The position numbers were made by a program, and so were the translations under genes. Under the pieces are notes generated by a model that did no database searches, was not told where the DNA came from, and saw only the letters and a list, made by a program, of their open reading frames with translations. From NCBI GenBank assembly GCA_016218765.1, contig JACRCZ010000052.1, positions 1 to 38,857 of the forward strand: DNA of 38,857 bases, in the 5' to 3' direction. The DNA comes from Deltaproteobacteria bacterium (GTDB taxonomy: Bacteria > Myxococcota_A > Polyangia > DRWM01 > JAAZOP01). Positions 24,324-32,277 of the stretch are shown piece after piece (position 1 is the stretch's first letter; every line of letters starts with the position of its first letter).

Positions 24324-27300
24324 TCACGGCGCCGCCACCCGCGTCGTCTCCTCCTGCCGCACCAGCTCCCCCAGCAGCGGATCCCGCGACAGACCATCCG
24401 CGTCGCCGAACACGATCAGCTTTGACCGCGCCCGCGTCAGCGTCACGTTGATCCGGTTGGGGTGCGCCAGATGCCCGGTCGGCCGCCCGCCGACCAGCGA
24501 GACCAGAATCGCGTCCCGCTCGTCCCCCTGGAACCGCTCCACCGTGTCCACCGGGACGTCGCGCAACGCCTCGTCCGCCGCGAACGTCCGCCGGATCAGC
24601 GCCACCTGCGCGCGGTACGGCGTGACGACGCCCATCCGCGCCCCGTCGAGCCCCGCGCGGCGCAGCGCCGCCGCCGTCTCCGCCACCAGCCGCGCCTCGC
24701 GCTCGTTCAGCCGGTCGTCGGACCCGCCCGGAACGTCGACCAGCACCAGCGGCTCGTCGGGACGGATCGCCGTCGCCAGCCAGCCGGGGAGGGCGCCCGC
24801 ACGCGCCGGCTCGAGCTCCAGGAGCCGCGCCTTCGCTTCCGGCGCCGCCTCCAGCGCCCCGCCGTAGAACGCCCGGTTCGGCAGCGCCATGATCCGCTCG
24901 TGCATCCGGTGCTGCCGCCGCAGCATCGTCGAGAAACCAAGCCCGCAGAGCCGCTCGTGCAGGCTCTGCGCCAGACTCCCCAGCCCTGCCTCGCGCCAGC
25001 GCGCGTCGACGGGCGCCTCGGGCGGCCACTCCGCCTCCGCCGGCTCGACGCACGAGAGCTGCCGCGGGTCGCCGACCAGCACCGCCCGCCGCGCCAGCGC
25101 GAGCGCCGCGAGCGCCGCGGGCTCCTGCACCTGCGTCGCCTCGTCCAGCACCGCCACGTCGAACGGCGGCGCCCCGCCCGCCGCGAACTCGCCGCGGAAC
25201 GGCAGGCGCCCCAGCCGGTTGCACGTGGCGACCACCACCGGCGCCGCCAGGAGCCGCCGCCGCGCCTCCGCCGCCCCCCGCGCCTTGCGCGCGAACTCCT
25301 CGAAGAACACCAGCGCCGGGTCCACCCCCGCCGCCACCGCCGCCGCGTGGAGCAGCGACCCGCTCCGCGCGCCGATGCGCAGGAGGTCGCGCACCCCCGC
25401 ACCCAGGATGCGCCGCGCCGCCTGGTCCGCCGCGTTGTGCGTGAGCGCCCCCACGACGACCCGCCGCCCTGCGGCGACCAGCGCCGCGACCAGCGCGCCC
25501 ACGAACACCGTCTTGCCCGTCCCCGGCGGCCCCTGGATCGGCTCGATCGCCCCGCCCCACAGCCCGCGCCGCAACGCCTCCACCTGGCTCTCGTGCCACG
25601 CCCCGCCGCCGGGCGGCGCCGGCAACGCCCCCCCCGCCGCCTCGGCCACGGGCTCCACCGGACGCGCACCCGCCAGCGCCGCCACCAGCGTCTCGTCGCA
25701 CCGGTGCGCCAGCCGCGCCAGCCCCTCGAAGCCCTCCCGCTCGTTGTCGAAACCCCGCGACTCCTCCACCGTCCAGCCGGGACCATCGACCAGCCACGGC
25801 GGCCGAGGCCACGACAGGCGCAACCGGTACGCCAAGCCTTCCGCTCGCTCGATGTGCGCCTCGAACGACTCCAGCGCGCCCGGATCGCCGCGGTGCGCCA
25901 GCACCGGCCGCTCCTCCTCCGGCCGCAACGCCCCCCGGATCGCTCCCACCAGCGACGCCGCGCGCGGCGCTCGCCCGTCCAGACGCAGCTCGAGCCCCTC
26001 CTCCGCCGTCAGCGCCGCGAGCCGTGCCGGCCGCGCGCTGGGCTCGAGCTGCTCGCGCCGCACGCCCTGCGCATGCCACACCGACCGCAAGAGCAGCCGC
26101 CTGAAGTGCCGCGCGTACGTCTCGCCGTCCCCGGCCCCCCCGTCGCCCCGGGTCCGCCGCCCGTCGCCCCCCGGTCGCGGACAGGACCCGCGCTGGAAGC
26201 ACCGGTCGCAGGCCGCCATCACCGGCGCCGCCGGCAGCGGCTCGCCCTCCGCCGCCCGGCGGAACGCGTCGAGCATCGCGTTGCGCGAGGCCAGGATGCG
26301 GCTCAGCTCCGCCGCCGCCGGCCCCAGCCGGTACGCGTCGTCCGAGCCCGCGTAGAACAGCTCGACCGCCACCGGCTTCGGCGGCGCCGGCGCCTCCGGC
26401 CCTTGCGCCGCCATCCACGCGTCGCTCCACAGCAGCCCGTACATCCGGGCCTGGGCGGCGTGCGCGCCGCGCAGCGCCGCAATCCCGGCGTCCGCCGGCC
26501 CCGCGTCGTACCGCCGCGCCGACCCGCTCTTCAGCTCCCCGATCGCCGGCGCCTCCCCGCCCCGCGGGAGGACCAGGTCCGAACGCCCGGAAAGCCCGAA
26601 GCGCACCGACAGCCGCGAGACTTCGTTCATCGCCTCCGGACCCGCCCCGCGCCGCTCCAGCCAGGCCCGCAGCCGCGGCACCAGCGACCGCAACGAGCCC
26701 TCGACACGCTCCATGGCCGCCTCGCCCCGCAGCCACGCCTCGTCCGCACGCACCGCCCGCAACGCATCGCCCGCGATCGCCGTGTCCGGACGCCCCGGGC
26801 GCTCCAGGAGCCCGCGCAACGCCGCGTCCGCCAGCCGCCCCAGCAGGAGCGGACCCCCCAGCGTGCCCGTCCCCTCCGCGAGCTGCGCCAGGAAGTGCAA
26901 CGGACATCCCGTGTCGTGCACCGCCGCCACCGCCGTCACCTCGAACAGCCGCAGCGGCTCCAGCACCAGCACCGTCTCCGCACGCAAGGCGAACACCACC
27001 GTGTCCGCGGTCGAGGACGCGTCGGGCGGCGGAAGCCCGTGCGCCGCCAGCTCCGCGCCCGGCCACAGGCAGCGGAACGTCCGGGCGTGGTGCGCCGTCC
27101 CGCCGTCCTCGGGATCGACCGTCAAGACGACCTGCCCCGCTGCGCCGCCGGGCAGCCGCACCGCGCACCACGCGGCGTCCCGGATGCCGCCGCGACCCCG
27201 CACGCCGAGCTGCACGCGACGCACGACGCCCGCCGGCATGGCGCCGCCCGGCAGGCACCCCACCAGCGGCCGGGCTTCGGACCCCGCCCGCAGCGCCGCG

Positions 27301-27851
27301 CCCTCCTCGGTCACGTGCAGCACGTTCCACAAGGCCTCGCGCAGCGCGCTCCACGTGCGCAGCGGCCGCGGCGTGCCCTCCATCGTCGCGCAGGCGATTA
27401 GCGGCCGTGCGGCCGCCGGTAGAGCGACCGCGTCGGAACCCTCGAGCGTCGCGGTGGACCCGTCCCTGCGGCCCGAGCCGCTCACGCCGTTCGCCGCGAG
27501 CATCGCGGCGAAGACCCGCGCCACCGCCTGCACCCCCGCCGGCGCCGCACCCCTCACCGGCTCGGGCGCTTCCGCCGCCGCCGACCCGGCCAGCGACACG
27601 CGACGCTCGCCGGGGCTCGCGTCCTCCGCCACGAACACCCCGGCCGGGTCCAGGGCGCCCGGAGCCTCCCACGCCGTCCAGCGCTCCTCGCACGCCGCCA
27701 GCAGATCCAGCGCGAGCCGCGTCGCGTCGCGCAGCGGCACCGGCCCCCGCGCCACCAGGTCTTCCAAGCTCGTTCGACCCGCTCCGTCCACGGCGGCGTA
27801 CAATGCCACAGGACGACCGGCGAATCGAACGGCGGCCCGCCACGCGGCCAC
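24324..27851 (-). CDS. Dna2-like nuclease-helicase with degenerate kinase-like N-terminus
   Basis: 1175 residues from GTG 27851. Residues ~10-180 read like the hinge and C-lobe of a Hanks kinase without its N-lobe: SLEDLVARGPVPLRDATRLALDLL, a GALDPAGVFV stretch where HRDLKPxNVL is expected, RVSLAG for the DFG strand, and LIACATMEGTPRPLRTWSAL at the end. Next is a RecB/Cas4-type nuclease: GELKSG (Glu439, Lys441), AQARMYGLL, and a likely [4Fe-4S] set Cys316 with Cys548, Cys551 and Cys557 (CDRCFQRGSC). The C-terminal SF1B helicase is complete: GPPGTGKT (Lys780), DEAT (Asp903), VGDPRQL, RRQHRMH, VVTPYRAQ, VDTVERFQGDERD, NVTLTRARSKLIVFG. Likely cuts and unwinds DNA in repair, replication or defence. 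The N-terminal start is uncertain because the frame continues under a divergent gene. Confidence 0.85.
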   Translation of the reverse strand: MAAWRAAVRFAGRPVALYAAVDGAGRTSLEDLVARGPVPLRDATRLALDLLAACEERWTAWEAPGALDPAGVFVAEDASPGERRVSLAGSAAAEAPEPVRGAAPAGVQAVARVFAAMLAANGVSGSGRRDGSTATLEGSDAVALPAAARPLIACATMEGTPRPLRTWSALREALWNVLHVTEEGAALRAGSEARPLVGCLPGGAMPAGVVRRVQLGVRGRGGIRDAAWCAVRLPGGAAGQVVLTVDPEDGGTAHHARTFRCLWPGAELAAHGLPPPDASSTADTVVFALRAETVLVLEPLRLFEVTAVAAVHDTGCPLHFLAQLAEGTGTLGGPLLLGRLADAALRGLLERPGRPDTAIAGDALRAVRADEAWLRGEAAMERVEGSLRSLVPRLRAWLERRGAGPEAMNEVSRLSVRFGLSGRSDLVLPRGGEAPAIGELKSGSARRYDAGPADAGIAALRGAHAAQARMYGLLWSDAWMAAQGPEAPAPPKPVAVELFYAGSDDAYRLGPAAAELSRILASRNAMLDAFRRAAEGEPLPAAPVMAACDRCFQRGSCPRPGGDGRRTRGDGGAGDGETYARHFRRLLLRSVWHAQGVRREQLEPSARPARLAALTAEEGLELRLDGRAPRAASLVGAIRGALRPEEERPVLAHRGDPGALESFEAHIERAEGLAYRLRLSWPRPPWLVDGPGWTVEESRGFDNEREGFEGLARLAHRCDETLVAALAGARPVEPVAEAAGGALPAPPGGGAWHESQVEALRRGLWGGAIEPIQGPPGTGKTVFVGALVAALVAAGRRVVVGALTHNAADQAARRILGAGVRDLLRIGARSGSLLHAAAVAAGVDPALVFFEEFARKARGAAEARRRLLAAPVVVATCNRLGRLPFRGEFAAGGAPPFDVAVLDEATQVQEPAALAALALARRAVLVGDPRQLSCVEPAEAEWPPEAPVDARWREAGLGSLAQSLHERLCGLGFSTMLRRQHRMHERIMALPNRAFYGGALEAAPEAKARLLELEPARAGALPGWLATAIRPDEPLVLVDVPGGSDDRLNEREARLVAETAAALRRAGLDGARMGVVTPYRAQVALIRRTFAADEALRDVPVDTVERFQGDERDAILVSLVGGRPTGHLAHPNRINVTLTRARSKLIVFGDADGLSRDPLLGELVRQEETTRVAAP
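27774..27804 (+). promoter_or_regulatory. Candidate promoter of the 27893 lipoprotein
   Basis: TACAAT (27799-27804) is a strong -10 for this GC-rich DNA. The best -35, TCGACC (27774-27779), is at a long 19-bp spacing. It lies inside the start of the divergent helicase gene. Confidence 0.3.
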
Positions 27852-27892
27852 TAACCGCCCGATTCGCAGCTTCGAACCGACGGGAGGAAGAG

Positions 27893-30100
27893 ATGAACCG
27901 CACCCTGCTCGCCTTGTGCACCGCGCTCGCCGCCTCCGGAACCGCCTGCGACGACGGCCGCGGCACCCCCGCCGACGGCGCCGACCTGCCTGCCGACGCG
28001 GACGGAGGCGCCGACGCCGACTCCGCGGCCGATGCGGACGCAGATGCGGACGCGGACACCGGCGACTGCGTCCCGCCCTGCGGACCAGGGTACGAGTGCT
28101 TCTTCGCCACCTGCGTGCCCACCGGCGCCGACGGCGACGCGGACGCTGACGCCGACGCGGACGTGCCCGCGACTTGCGAGCCCACGTCCGCCCTCGGCCT
28201 GTCCCTCCTGCGCGGCGGCGGCTGGACGGCCGAGCACGTCGTCGATGAAGCACACGACGTCCTGCTCGAATTCCCCACCTACATCGGCCCGAACACCGAT
28301 CACCTCGGCGGAGCATCGCTCGAGCCCGGCGCGGAACAGCCCGTCTCGCTGACGGTGACCGGCGACCCGCCCCAGCTCTACATCGTCGGCGCCTCCTACG
28401 ACCCGGGCCCCGACCGCACCGTCCTCCTCGGCTACGCGATGCGCCGCCCGGGCGACGGCGGGATCGGGGACCACATGGAGCTGGTCTCCGTGGCCCTCGA
28501 CGACGCCGGCGGCGCGACCATGACGCGGCTCGCCCCGACCTCCCCGCCCCCCGCCGACGGCGTCATGTTCTCCTGGATCTATCCCGAGGGCGACGGCACG
28601 CACTACCGCGCCTTCCGCTTCGCCCAGGCCTCCGACCGCGCCGCCGTCGCCGGCGACGCGGTCTCGTGGGAGCCCGAAACCGAGGTGACCATCGACTCGC
28701 CCGGCGGCTTCGACCAGAACTACGTCGCCTACGACCCCACCGGACACCGGCTGCTGGGCTACGGCGAGCTCGTCGTCGAAGGCGCACCGCCCGACTTCAC
28801 CATGTACCTGGACGCCGTCTTCTACGAGCTGCGCCTGGCCGGCGGGACCGCCTGGTCGCGCCGGCCACCGACGGGCTCGGGCCCGGCGCGCCAGGAGAGC
28901 ACCTTCGGCATCATTCCGGCGCAGGCGATGTACGACGACACCGGCCGGCGCGTCGTGGTCCTCCAGGACCACCCCTACACCGACCCGTGGATCGGCGAGA
29001 TGATGGTCACCGGCGCCTGGGCCTTCTCCGACGCGGGGATGTGGAGCACCATCAACGACAACCTCGGCCGCTGCTGCGCCAGCGCCGGCTGGAACGGCGC
29101 CGACGATCGCGAACGCCGCCGCTCGCTGGTCCTCCAGGGCGGCGGCGTCGGCGGCGTCGACCTGCGTCCCGGCCACGAAGGCGAGAGCCTCGCCATCGAT
29201 GCCGGCATCGTCGGACTGGATCCGCTCGCCGCGACCTTCGACACCACCCGCGGCGAGATCCTCGCCGCCTCCGAGGGCGGACTGGCGTCCATGGCGGTCC
29301 GGGACGGACGGTTCGTCTGGCAGGACGCCGACGGCGCGCCGACCTGGCCGTCCTCCACCCCGCCCGGACACAGCCTGGCCTACGACGTCGCCGGCGACCG
29401 CGTCGTCCGCTTCGCCGGCTCCGATCCCTCCACCGGCGGCGAGACGGCCGAGGTTTGGGTGCTCGATCGCGCCGACCCCACCCCCGCCTGGTCCGAGGCC
29501 ACGACCGGAGGTAGCGCTCCCGCCGCGCGGACCTGGCACTCCACGATCGTGGATCCCGTCTCCCGCACCCTCTACGTCGCCGGCGGCTACCGCCTCGAAG
29601 GCGGCAGCACCGTCGTCGACCTCGCCGACGTCGCCGCTCTCGACCTGGCCTCGATGACCTGGCGCGCCGTCGCCACCCTGCCCGTCGCACGCTCCTCCCC
29701 GCTCCTGCGCCTCGCCAACGGCGGCGCCGACCTGTTCGTCGCCTTCGGCGAACGGCACCCGACGCCCGGCGACCCGTTCACGACCACGAACCTCCGCGAC
29801 GCCTACCGCATCGCCACCGCGACCGGCGCCGTCGAGACGCTCGCCGTGTCCGGCGACCTGCCGACCGTCTCGAGCCGCGCGTTGAGCGGCCTCGATCTGC
29901 CCGGCGGCTACGTCGTCGTCTCCCCCGAGCCCTACGGCGTCGACGCCTTCGCCGCGACCTTCGGTCCCGGCGCCCTGTCCTTCGCCCGCTCCGCCACCTG
30001 CGAGGAACCCCGCGGCTTCGGCTGGGGTGCCGGCGTGGTCGACCCCTCCACCGGCCGCGGCTACGTCGTCGGCGACAGCGTCTGGCAGGTCGCTCCCTGA
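27893..30100 (+). CDS. Large lipoprotein with Kelch/beta-propeller-like domain
   Basis: 735 residues. Signal peptide ends at an atypical lipobox (ASGTAC) followed by DD at +2/+3, which is an inner-membrane retention signal in E. coli. An Asp-Ala linker is interrupted by a small Cys knot (CVPPCGPGYECFFATCVP). The globular part from ~residue 100 repeats propeller-type blades with Kelch-like phrases: RRVVVLQDHP, GAWAFSDAGMWSTINDN, EVWVLDRADPTPAWSEATTGGSAPAART, HSTIVDPVSRTLYVAGGYR, DVAALDLASMTWRAVATLPVAR. No enzyme active site is seen. ATG 27893 has GGGAGGAAG just upstream. Divergent from the helicase with 41 bp between start codons, so shared control is possible. Role unknown; probably ligand or protein binding at the envelope. 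Confidence 0.83.
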   Translation: MNRTLLALCTALAASGTACDDGRGTPADGADLPADADGGADADSAADADADADADTGDCVPPCGPGYECFFATCVPTGADGDADADADADVPATCEPTSALGLSLLRGGGWTAEHVVDEAHDVLLEFPTYIGPNTDHLGGASLEPGAEQPVSLTVTGDPPQLYIVGASYDPGPDRTVLLGYAMRRPGDGGIGDHMELVSVALDDAGGATMTRLAPTSPPPADGVMFSWIYPEGDGTHYRAFRFAQASDRAAVAGDAVSWEPETEVTIDSPGGFDQNYVAYDPTGHRLLGYGELVVEGAPPDFTMYLDAVFYELRLAGGTAWSRRPPTGSGPARQESTFGIIPAQAMYDDTGRRVVVLQDHPYTDPWIGEMMVTGAWAFSDAGMWSTINDNLGRCCASAGWNGADDRERRRSLVLQGGGVGGVDLRPGHEGESLAIDAGIVGLDPLAATFDTTRGEILAASEGGLASMAVRDGRFVWQDADGAPTWPSSTPPGHSLAYDVAGDRVVRFAGSDPSTGGETAEVWVLDRADPTPAWSEATTGGSAPAARTWHSTIVDPVSRTLYVAGGYRLEGGSTVVDLADVAALDLASMTWRAVATLPVARSSPLLRLANGGADLFVAFGERHPTPGDPFTTTNLRDAYRIATATGAVETLAVSGDLPTVSSRALSGLDLPGGYVVVSPEPYGVDAFAATFGPGALSFARSATCEEPRGFGWGAGVVDPSTGRGYVVGDSVWQVAP

Positions 30101-30140
30101 GGGTGCGGTACACAAGCCCTCGTCGTCCCCCTGGCCGGAA

Positions 30141-30171
30141 TCCGTGTTCATCTGTGTCCATCTGTGGTTTC
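30141..30171 (-). repeat. CACAGATGG-type dispersed repeat
   Basis: TCCGTGTTCATCTGTG and following bases are an inverted copy of the 14450 unit, 40 bp downstream of the lipoprotein gene and upstream of the next gene's promoter. Confidence 0.75.
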
Positions 30172-30218
30172 CCCGTCCGGTGCCGACCCGAGTTCGTGCA
30201 AAGGCATCCGATCGGCAC

Positions 30219-30247
30219 TTGACCGAGGCGCCCCGACCCGTCAGGCT
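30219..30247 (+). promoter_or_regulatory. Candidate promoter of the 30337 gene
   Basis: TTGACC (30219-30224), 17-bp spacer, CAGGCT (30242-30247). The -10 is weak. Predicted start near 30254 gives a leader of about 80 nt that contains the competing hairpins at 30300-30330. Confidence 0.35.
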
Positions 30248-30299
30248 TCACGGCAAGGGTTGTTCGTGGGTGCCGCGGCGGACGCGGCATGGTTGCAGC

Positions 30300-30330
30300 G
30301 GGAGGCCAAGGCCTCCCCGGTGAAGGGAGG
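30300..30330 (+). promoter_or_regulatory. Three-arm hairpin region overlapping the ribosome binding site
   Basis: GGGAGGCC (30300-30307) pairs perfectly with GGCCTCCC (30310-30317). The same CCTCCC (30312-30317) can instead pair with GGGAGG (30325-30330), the Shine-Dalgarno sequence of the ATG at 30337. The arms are mutually exclusive, so the leader could act as a simple on/off fold. Function is inferred. Confidence 0.45.
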
Positions 30331-30336
30331 CTCGAC

Positions 30337-30978
30337 ATGCGCAAGGGAATCGGACCCGTCGTCGCTCTGCTCGTCGCACTCGGCGTCGCGACCGCCGCGC
30401 CGCGCGTCGCCGCACAGCCGTTGCCGATCGCGCCCCTGCCGGCGAGCGCTGCGGCGTCGGGCTTCATGCTCCAGGCCGTCATCAACGCCGGAACCACGTC
30501 CGGGCCGCTCGTGATGGCGGGCGACTTCGCCATCGTCTCGCCCGTCTCCGGCACCTTGCGCATCGGAGGTTTGTTCGACCTGCTCGCCGCCAGCCTCGAG
30601 GTCAACTACGCCAGCATCTCGTCGACCGACGAGGCGGGGGGCGTCACCCGCGACAGCTACTACGGCCAGGTGAGCCTTGGTCCCGCCGTGCAGTTCTTCC
30701 TGTGGCAGACGGCGGACGGCGCCGGCCGCTTCTACGCGCTCGGCGCGGTCGACTTCGGGGCCTCCATGCAGAGCGTCTCCAGCGGCTCGGTCACGGTCGA
30801 CGACGAGACCTTCCTCGCCGCCCTGAAGCTCGGCTTCGGCGGCTGCTATTTCCTGCACCGCAACTTCCCCCTCGGCCTCGAGGTCGGCGCCCGCACCGAC
30901 TTCATCGGCGCCGACAACCCCACCATCTTCTCGAACTTCTTCGCCGGCCTCACCCTGGGCTTCGTCGTCGGCTCATAG
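30337..30978 (+). CDS. Putative outer-membrane beta-barrel protein
   Basis: 213-residue exported protein: signal peptide (MRKGIGPVVALLVALGVATA...RVAAQP, AAQ-type cleavage), then alternating strands with aromatic belts (ASLEVNYASISSTD, YYGQVSLGPAVQFFLWQT, RFYALGAVDFGASM) ending NFFAGLTLGFVVGS, where a terminal aromatic-rich strand suggests OMP-type insertion. Resembles short OmpW/OprF-barrel-like proteins of myxobacteria, but no named family is claimed. ATG 30337 is 6 bp after GGGAGG. The gene stands alone between a lipoprotein gene and an ATPase gene with its own promoter. Confidence 0.78.
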   Translation: MRKGIGPVVALLVALGVATAAPRVAAQPLPIAPLPASAAASGFMLQAVINAGTTSGPLVMAGDFAIVSPVSGTLRIGGLFDLLAASLEVNYASISSTDEAGGVTRDSYYGQVSLGPAVQFFLWQTADGAGRFYALGAVDFGASMQSVSSGSVTVDDETFLAALKLGFGGCYFLHRNFPLGLEVGARTDFIGADNPTIFSNFFAGLTLGFVVGS

Positions 30979-31041
30979 GGTGGGCGACGTCCGCCCGCAC
31001 GCCGCTCCCCCCCACGCCCCGACGCCTTCTGCAGAAACACC

Positions 31042-31069
31042 TTGCCAGGGATGTTTATCCGGATAAACT
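31042..31069 (+). promoter_or_regulatory. Promoter with overlapping 16-bp perfect palindrome
   Basis: TTGCCA (31042-31047), 16-bp spacer, TAAACT (31064-31069). The perfect palindrome GTTTATCCGGATAAAC (31053-31068) covers the spacer and most of the -10. The predicted start, seven bases past the -10, is base 31076, the A of the ATG, and no Shine-Dalgarno is present, so a leaderless mRNA and operator-type control are both plausible. Confidence 0.65.
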
Positions 31070-31075
31070 GACCAC

Positions 31076-32218
31076 ATGAGGAGTATTGTCCGAAGGCTGC
31101 TCGACCTGCGGCTGGCCGCCGGCAAGTCCGCGTTCCTCTGGGGCCCCCGCCGCGTCGGCAAGACGTACTGGATTCGCGAGTACTTCGCTCCGGCGCACGA
31201 GGCGAAGGTCATCGATCTCCTGCAGACCGACGTCTTCGCCGAGTACGCCGCACGACCCGCGCTGCTCCGCGAACGCTGGAGCGGCGGCGTGACGGTGATC
31301 GACGAGGTCCAGAAGGTCCCCGCGCTGCTCGACGAGGTGCACTGGCTGATCGAGAACCGCCGCGCCTCGTTCCTGCTCTCGGGCTCCAGCGCGCGCAAGC
31401 TCCGCCGCGGTCATGCCAACCTCCTGGCCGGCCGTGCCTGGCGGCTCGAGCTGGCCCCGCTGTCGGTCCTGGAAACCGGGGGCTTCGACCTCGAACGCGC
31501 CATGATCTCCGGCCTGCTCCCGCCCCACTTCCTCTCCGCCGATCCGGAGCGCGACCTGCGCGCCTACGTGGCGGATTACCTCCGCGAGGAGATCGCTGCC
31601 GAAGCGGCCCTGCGCAATATCCCCGCGTTCGCCGAGTTCCTGCGCGTCGCCGCGCTCACCAACGCCGAGCTGATCAATTGCGCGAACGTGGCGCGGGAGA
31701 CGGGCGTCAGCGCCAAGGTCGTTCGCGGCTACTTCGAAATCCTGGAGGACACGCTGCTCGGCTTCCGCCTCCCCCCCTGGACCCGGGCCCGCCGCCGGCG
31801 CACCATCCTCACCGACAAGTTCTACTTCTTCGACGTCGGCGTCGCCAACTACCTCGCCCGCCGCCGCCCTCTTGCGGGCAGTACCGAGTTCGGCAAGAGC
31901 TTCGAACACTACATCCTGCTGGAGTTGTGCAACTACCGCCGGTACCGCGACCCCGAGCTGGAGCTGCGTTTCTGGCGCACATCGACCGGCCAAGAAGTCG
32001 ACTTCATCCTCGGCGACATGCGCGCGGCCGTCGAGGTCAAGGCGGGAGCGCGCGTCCACGACGGCGATCTCCGCGCGCTTCGCGCGCTGGGCGAGGAACA
32101 CCGCGTCCGCCGCAAGCTTGTCGTCTGCCGGGAACGCGAGCCCCGTCGCGTCGGCGACATCGAGATCCTCCCCTGGCGCACCTTCCTCGATCGCCTCTTC
32201 GCCGGCGACATCGTCTGA
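31076..32218 (+). CDS. AAA_14/DUF4143 ATPase with PD-(D/E)XK-like C-terminus
   Basis: 380-residue ATP-binding protein of the widespread AAA_14/DUF4143 type. Walker A GPRRVGKT (Lys29), Walker B VIDEVQKVP (Asp76, Glu77), sensor-like FLLSGSSARKLRRGHANLLAGRA, a winged-helix-like middle (NCANVARETGVSAKVVRGYFEILEDTLLGF), and a C-terminal EVDFIL...AAVEVKAG motif typical of a nuclease-like fold. The cellular role of this family is not settled; it is found as mobile, patchily spread single genes, often in defence or toxin-antitoxin settings. It begins at ATG 31076 with no ribosome binding site, immediately after a palindrome-overlapped promoter. It is AT-richer at the promoter than anything nearby, which could reflect recent arrival. 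Confidence 0.88.
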   Translation: MRSIVRRLLDLRLAAGKSAFLWGPRRVGKTYWIREYFAPAHEAKVIDLLQTDVFAEYAARPALLRERWSGGVTVIDEVQKVPALLDEVHWLIENRRASFLLSGSSARKLRRGHANLLAGRAWRLELAPLSVLETGGFDLERAMISGLLPPHFLSADPERDLRAYVADYLREEIAAEAALRNIPAFAEFLRVAALTNAELINCANVARETGVSAKVVRGYFEILEDTLLGFRLPPWTRARRRRTILTDKFYFFDVGVANYLARRRPLAGSTEFGKSFEHYILLELCNYRRYRDPELELRFWRTSTGQEVDFILGDMRAAVEVKAGARVHDGDLRALRALGEEHRVRRKLVVCREREPRRVGDIEILPWRTFLDRLFAGDIV

Positions 32219-32277
32219 TCGACCACCCTCCGCCTCCCTCGCGGCGCGCGAGGAACCGCCGACTCACGCCCACACAG

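Noticed and set aside
23956..28278. A second long minus-strand frame across the helicase region
   Set aside because: Runs in a different frame from the helicase motifs and reads as Gly/Ala/Arg low complexity; the helicase frame carries all the motifs.
24324..32218. A classical defence island around the helicase and the DUF4143 ATPase
   Set aside because: They are separated by lipoprotein and barrel genes, and no methylase, restriction enzyme, CBASS, BREX or integrase gene is present.
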